Below the pieces are notes generated by a model, which saw only the letters and a program-made list of their open reading frames with translations, was not told the DNA's origin and ran no database searches. DNA of 64,000 nt from NCBI GenBank assembly GCA_963731615.1, contig CAVSWD010000005.1, forward strand, positions 62,001 to 126,000, given 5' to 3'. Positions 60,903-64,000 of the stretch are shown in pieces; the stretch's first letter is position 1; every line of letters starts with the position of its first letter. The DNA comes from Gaiellasilicea sp963731615. GTDB lineage: Bacteria > Actinomycetota > Thermoleophilia > Gaiellales > Gaiellaceae. Both the position numbers and the translations under genes were made by a program.

Positions 60903-61852
60903 CAGACCTCGTTCTCGCGGTACCACTCGACAGTGCGTTCCAGGCCCCGCTCGAAGCTCGTGCGAGCGCGCCATCCCGTCAGCGCCGCCAGCTTGTCGGT
61001 CGACCCGATGTGGCGGTCGACCTGACCGAGCCGCTCCTCGACGAAGACCTTCTCGACATCCGCGCCGACCGCGGCCAGGACGGCGTCGGCGACGTCGCGG
61101 ACGGAGATGTCGATCCCGGTCGCGACGTTGACCACCTCGCCGGCGAGCCCGTCGATGTCGGCGGCGATGATCGCCTCGATCGCCTCGGCGTCGTCGTCGA
61201 CGTAGAGCCAGTCGCGGCTCGCGTGCCCGTCGCCGTGGATTGTCAGCGGCTCCCCTGAAAGCGCCTGCGTGATGAAGCGCGGGATCACCTTCTCGGGATG
61301 CTGGCTCGGCCCGTAGTTGTTGAACGGTCGCACGATCACGATCGGCAGCCCGTAGGTGACGAAGTACGAGTACGCGAGCCGGTCGCCGCCCGCCTTCGTC
61401 GCTGCGTACGGAGAGCGCGGGTTGAGCGGGTGCTCCTCGTCCATAGGCGCGTACTCGGCCGTCCCGTAGACCTCGCTCGAGGAGATCAGGATGAAGCGCT
61501 CGACGGGCGTACGGCGGATCGCGTCGAGCAGGATCTGCGTTCCCTCGACGTTCGTGGTCACGAACTCGGACGCGCCTTCCTCGATCGACTTCTCGACGTG
61601 CGACTCGGCGGCGGCGTTCACGATCACGTCGACCTCGGAGACCATCTTCGCCACCAGTTCGGCGTCACGGATGTCGCCGTGCACGAACGAGAGCCGCTCG
61701 TGACTGATCACGTCGGCGAGGTTCTCGAGGTTGCCGGCGTACGTGAGTGCGTCGAGCGAGACCACCTCGTGGTCGGTGTTCGCGAGCAGGTGGCGGATGA
61801 AGTTCGACGAGATGAACCCCGCCCCGCCGGTGACCAGAACGCGCTTGCTCAC
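60845..61852 (-). CDS. RmlB-like nucleotide-sugar dehydratase/epimerase (extended SDR)
   Basis: Intact SDR enzyme of 335 residues. VLVTGGAGFISSNFIRHLLA (TGGAGFI at 8-14) binds NAD, and VSLDALTYAGNLENLADVIS is the dTDP-glucose 4,6-dehydratase-type motif. SPYAATKAGGDRLAYSYFVT gives Tyr-x3-Lys, and RPFNNYGPSQHPEKVIPRFI and IHGDGHASRDWLYVDDDAEA are typical of RmlB. However, where RmlB has Thr-Asp-Glu this protein reads ISSSEVYG: the Glu is kept, but the Asp that protonates the leaving hydroxyl is Ser. It may therefore catalyse a related reaction such as decarboxylation or epimerisation. GTG 61852 overlaps the upstream GT2 stop (GTGA). The downstream ATP-grasp gene starts inside its last 58 bases. 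Confidence 0.87.
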   Translation of the reverse strand: MSKRVLVTGGAGFISSNFIRHLLANTDHEVVSLDALTYAGNLENLADVISHERLSFVHGDIRDAELVAKMVSEVDVIVNAAAESHVEKSIEEGASEFVTTNVEGTQILLDAIRRTPVERFILISSSEVYGTAEYAPMDEEHPLNPRSPYAATKAGGDRLAYSYFVTYGLPIVIVRPFNNYGPSQHPEKVIPRFITQALSGEPLTIHGDGHASRDWLYVDDDAEAIEAIIAADIDGLAGEVVNVATGIDISVRDVADAVLAAVGADVEKVFVEERLGQVDRHIGSTDKLAALTGWRARTSFERGLERTVEWYRENEVWWREIRRRAQTAHVRVSSS

Positions 61853-62774
61853 AGTTCCTCCGAGATCGTGTAGAGAGGCCGCCCGTCGACCTCCCGCTGG
61901 ATTCTGCCCAAGTACTCGCCGACGAGCGCGAGGATGAAGCCCTGGATTCCGAGCACGAAGAGAACGGCGACGCCGCCGAGCAGCGGCCCCGGGAAGTCGG
62001 AGCGATCGATCCAGTACCAGACGCCGTAGACGGCGAGGCAGGTCGCGAGCAGTGTGCAGACCATCCCGAGCGCGATCCCGATCCACTGAATCGGCTGCGG
62101 CCAGAAGCCGGCCAGCACGTGCAGGGCCAGCCGCGTCAAGCGCAGCGGCGAGTAGCGCGACGCCCCCGACCGTGCGGAGTGGCCGACGTCCACCTCGACG
62201 ACGGACGCGCCCGCCGAGAGCACCAGCGCCTTCGTGAACTTCTGCTTCCCGATCGCCGGCAGTACCGGCTCGACCGCTGTGCGCCGGTACGCATTGAAGG
62301 CGCAGCCGAAGTCGGAGATCGAGACGCCGGTGAAGCGGCGGAGCATGCCGTTGATCAGCCGCGAGGGCAGCGTCCGTCCCCAGGAGTCGTTCCGCGCCGC
62401 GCGGCGGCCGCTCGCGACATCGGCGCCGCCCTCGACGGCGGCGACGAGCTTCGGGATGTCCTCCGGCTCGTTCTGGAGATCTCCGTCCATGGTCACGACG
62501 ATGCCGCCGCGTGCGCGCGCGAGACCCGCGTGCATGGCGGGATGCTGGCCGAAGTTGCGCTTGAAGCGGACGGCCCGGATGCGGGGATCGGAGGCGTGCA
62601 GACGCTCGACCTCGGCCCAGGTTCCGTCGGTCGAGCCGTCGTCGATCAGGATCAGCTCGAACGACTTCGCGCTTCCACTGCTGTGAGCGCGGTTACGGTG
62701 CGCTGGTAGAGCTCGTCGAGCGAGCCTTGCTCGTTCAAGAGCGTCACGACGACGGAGAGATCGGGATCGGCCAT
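61849..62774 (-). CDS. Glycosyltransferase family 2 (polyprenyl-phosphate sugar synthase-like), one frameshift
   Basis: About 308 residues, like the Gtr/ArnC/DPM1 group that charges polyprenyl phosphate with a sugar for GT-C enzymes. ATG 62774 opens ADPDLSVVVTLLNEQGSLDE. After a shift near 62675 the rest is clean: FELILIDDGSTDGTWAEVER, VRFKRNFGQHPAMHAGLARA and GGIVVTMDGDLQNEPEDIPK with the D-x-D metal site. It ends with two helices (WIGIALGMVCTLLATCLAVY and LLGGVAVLFVLGIQGFILAL), the ArnC-type layout. It would supply donors to the membrane glycosyltransferases of the region. Its ATG overlaps the divergent DUF402 ATG on CATG. It is first gene of the unit 62774-54856. Confidence 0.85.
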
Positions 62775-63336
62775 GGGCGGAGAGGAGCGTACCGACGCGG
62801 TCTGGCGCGACGTGCATCGCGGCCGGGTCTGGCGCGCGCAGGCCTGCCGGATCGTCGAGGAGTCGCCGGAACTACTCGTGCTCTGGTTCCCGGCCGGCGG
62901 GCCGGCCAAGGTGCCCGCCGGCGGACTGCGGATCCCTGGCGACGACTGGGAGCTCGAAGACGCCGCTCCCACCCGAGACTCGCTCTGCGTGGCGGAGCGC
63001 GGTCGTCGGCACTCCGTCTACGTCTTCTGGGACGAGAACGGCGCGTTCAGCCATTGGTACGTCAACTTCGAGCAGCCGCTGCGGCGGACGCCGCTCGGCG
63101 TCGACACCTTCGACGAGAAGCTCGACCTGATCGTCCGGCCCGACGGCTCCTATGAGTGGAAGGACGAGGACGAGCTCGAGCAGGCAGCCGCGGTCGGACT
63201 GCTCGACGCCCGCGAGGTGCGGGCGGAGTCACAACGGGTACTCGCCGAGTGGCCGTTTCCGACCGGGTGGGAGGACTGGCGGCCGGATCCGTCCTGGCAG
63301 GTGCCGCAGCTGCCAGAGGGCTGGGACCGCGTGTGA
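62773..63336 (+). CDS. DUF402 domain protein
   Basis: Soluble protein of 187 residues with the DUF402 pattern, a fold found in phosphatases/ribonucleases acting on nucleotides and in RNA-associated proteins. RVWRAQACRIVEESPELLVL starts the beta-barrel. SVYVFWDENGAFSHWYVNFE contains the Trp-Tyr-x-Asn segment that, with DTFDEKLDLIVRPDGSYEWK (D-x-x-D/E-x-x-D and E-W-K-D-E-D-E), gives the metal-binding acidic cluster. The C-terminus is short and Trp-rich (GWEDWRPDPSWQVPQLPEGW). ATG 62773 shares CATG with the start of the divergent GT2, so one of the two real starts is probably further inside. A function in nucleotide housekeeping is likely but not shown. Confidence 0.78.
   Translation: MGGEERTDAVWRDVHRGRVWRAQACRIVEESPELLVLWFPAGGPAKVPAGGLRIPGDDWELEDAAPTRDSLCVAERGRRHSVYVFWDENGAFSHWYVNFEQPLRRTPLGVDTFDEKLDLIVRPDGSYEWKDEDELEQAAAVGLLDAREVRAESQRVLAEWPFPTGWEDWRPDPSWQVPQLPEGWDRV
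62786..62791 (-). promoter_or_regulatory. Possible -10 element for the 62774 operon
   Basis: Minus-strand TACGCT, eleven bases before ATG 62774, inside the 5' end of the DUF402 coding region. Confidence 0.25.
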
Positions 63337-64000
63337 GCAGGCGTGGGCCGCTCGCGGCCTTCTTCGCGTTCGGCCTCCTCTGGGGCTCCTGGGCCGCGCT
63401 CGCGCCGGCAGTACAGACCGCCGTCGGAGCGTCGAAGGGCCAGCTCGGCCTGGCGCTCCTTTTCGTCGCCGTCGGCTCGCTGCCGGCGATGCTGCTCACC
63501 GGTCGCGAGCTCGACCGCCGAGGAACGCGAATCCTGCCCTGGCTTCTCGCGGGGTCGGCGGTTGCGGCCGTTCTGCCGGCGTTCGCGGGCTCGGTGCCTG
63601 CGCTCGCCGCCGGCCTCTTCGTGGTCGGCGCGTTCAGCGGCGCAACCGACGTCGCGATGAATGCGGCCGTCTCGGAGCTCGAGGCGAAGCGCGGCGTCCG
63701 GCTGATGCAGCTCGCACACGCGCTCTACTCGGCCGGCGTCCTCGTCGGCGCGCTCGCCACCGGGCTTGCGCGCGAGCTCGGCGCGGGCCGGCTGGAGGTG
63801 CTCGGCGCCGTCTCGGTCGCTCTGCTCGTCGCGGCGGCGCTGAACCTGCGGCACGAGCGCTTCGAGGCGCGGCCGGCGAGCTCACGCGGTCCCCGGCTGA
63901 GCCGTGCCGCAATCCCGCTCGGGATCGCGTGTGCAGCCGCCTTCGTAATCGAGGGCAGCATGGAGAACTGGGGCGCGATCTTCCTCGAGCGCGACCTCGA
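63333..64000 (+). CDS. MFS transporter, N-terminal part (cut by the window end)
   Basis: GTG 63333 overlaps the DUF402 stop (GTGA), and the frame stays open to the end of the window, 222 codons. It begins VSRRGPLAAFFAFGLLWGSW and has six or more hydrophobic helices. GRELDRRGTRILPWLLAGSA matches the cytoplasmic loop-2 signature G-x-x-x-D-R-x-G of the major facilitator superfamily. GAFSGATDVAMNAAVSELEA resembles the sugar/fucose-permease-like branch (D-x-x-x-N at helix 4), and MENWGAIFLERDL lies at the cut end. Substrate unknown; a drug or sugar permease is possible. It is intact as far as it can be seen. Confidence 0.8.
   Translation, partial: MSRRGPLAAFFAFGLLWGSWAALAPAVQTAVGASKGQLGLALLFVAVGSLPAMLLTGRELDRRGTRILPWLLAGSAVAAVLPAFAGSVPALAAGLFVVGAFSGATDVAMNAAVSELEAKRGVRLMQLAHALYSAGVLVGALATGLARELGAGRLEVLGAVSVALLVAAALNLRHERFEARPASSRGPRLSRAAIPLGIACAAAFVIEGSMENWGAIFLERDL

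Noticed and set aside
1..64000. tRNA, rRNA, CRISPR arrays, transposases, integrases, attachment sites
   Set aside because: None was recognised: no tRNA-like cloverleaf ends, no spaced direct repeats and no DDE or tyrosine recombinase motifs. The intergenic spaces are mostly under 60 bases.
1..64000. Intrinsic terminators
   Set aside because: No GC hairpin followed by a T run was seen after any gene. T-less hairpins cannot be judged reliably by eye in such GC-rich DNA.

Overview
This 64 kb window comes from a high-GC chromosome. Sampled 60-base lines give about 68-75% G+C, most start codons are GTG or ATG, neighbouring genes often overlap by 4 bases (GTGA/ATGA), and many genes look leaderless. 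The gene content (LytR-CpsA-Psr protein, PIG-V-type mannosyltransferase, GT87 and GT39 membrane glycosyltransferases, PxKF-type secreted protein, DUF402, DUF2254) suggests an actinobacterium. A Thermoleophilia-like soil or water lineage is plausible, but that is inference.

Almost the whole window is a cell-surface polysaccharide (exopolysaccharide / O-antigen-like) region. It holds two initiating sugar-1-phosphate transferases (1.1-2.6 and 30.2-30.9 kb), two Wzx-type flippases (12.6-14.1 and 37.5-38.8 kb), two O-antigen ligase / Wzy-type proteins (5.9-7.3 and 47.7-49.1 kb) and one Wzz-like chain-length protein (24.5-25.3 kb). It also holds a LytR-CpsA-Psr attachment enzyme (17.9-19.3 kb), more than a dozen cytoplasmic GT2/GT4 glycosyltransferases and several polytopic lipid-linked-sugar glycosyltransferases. 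Nucleotide-sugar enzymes present are UDP-glucuronate decarboxylase, a UDP-glucose-4-epimerase-like protein, a UDP-GlcNAc 2-epimerase, a GDP-mannose 4,6-dehydratase-like protein, an RmlB-like dehydratase and a DegT aminotransferase. There are two ATP-grasp ligases.

Layout: 0-1.1 kb, a duplicated winged-helix regulator. 1.1-5.9 kb (-), three GT4 enzymes and an initiating transferase. 5.9-9.5 kb (+), ligase and two GT4 genes, heavily frameshifted. 9.5-17.9 kb, small divergent units with GTs, flippase, methyltransferase, epimerase, UXS and a secreted clan GH-A glycosidase. 17.9-23.5 kb, LCP, PIG-V, a 41-aa hydrophobic peptide and an 897-aa secreted protein. 23.5-29.1 kb (-), ATP-grasp, two beta-propeller proteins, Wzz and GT2. 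29.1-34.5 kb, GT87, GT2, initiating transferase, 2-epimerase and GT39. 34.5-42.1 kb, a frameshift-free and partly AT-richer segment with a decayed GT2 gene. 42.0-50.3 kb (-), a seven-gene GT operon that includes an FMN alpha-hydroxy-acid oxidase. 50.3-54.9 kb, DUF2254 and a hydantoinase-like HyuAB pair. 54.9-62.8 kb (-), a seven-gene operon running from GT2 through RmlB-like, ATP-grasp and DegT to GTs. 62.8-64 kb (+), DUF402 and a cut-off MFS transporter.

Three cross-cutting signals stand out. (1) A hexamer TAnnnT lies exactly 6-8 bases before the start codon of at least fifteen genes, implying leaderless mRNAs, so transcription units can be read directly from the sequence. (2) A 19-bp AT-rich palindrome occurs twice, in opposite orientation, inside one ATP-grasp coding sequence and in the same codon phase. 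(3) About 26 genes carry apparent single-base frameshifts concentrated in certain stretches. They look like consensus-sequence errors rather than gene death, whereas the GT2 remnant at 38.8-39.1 kb is a genuinely deleted pseudogene. No tRNA, rRNA, CRISPR array, transposase or integrase was seen. No gene-free stretch exceeds 300 bases.
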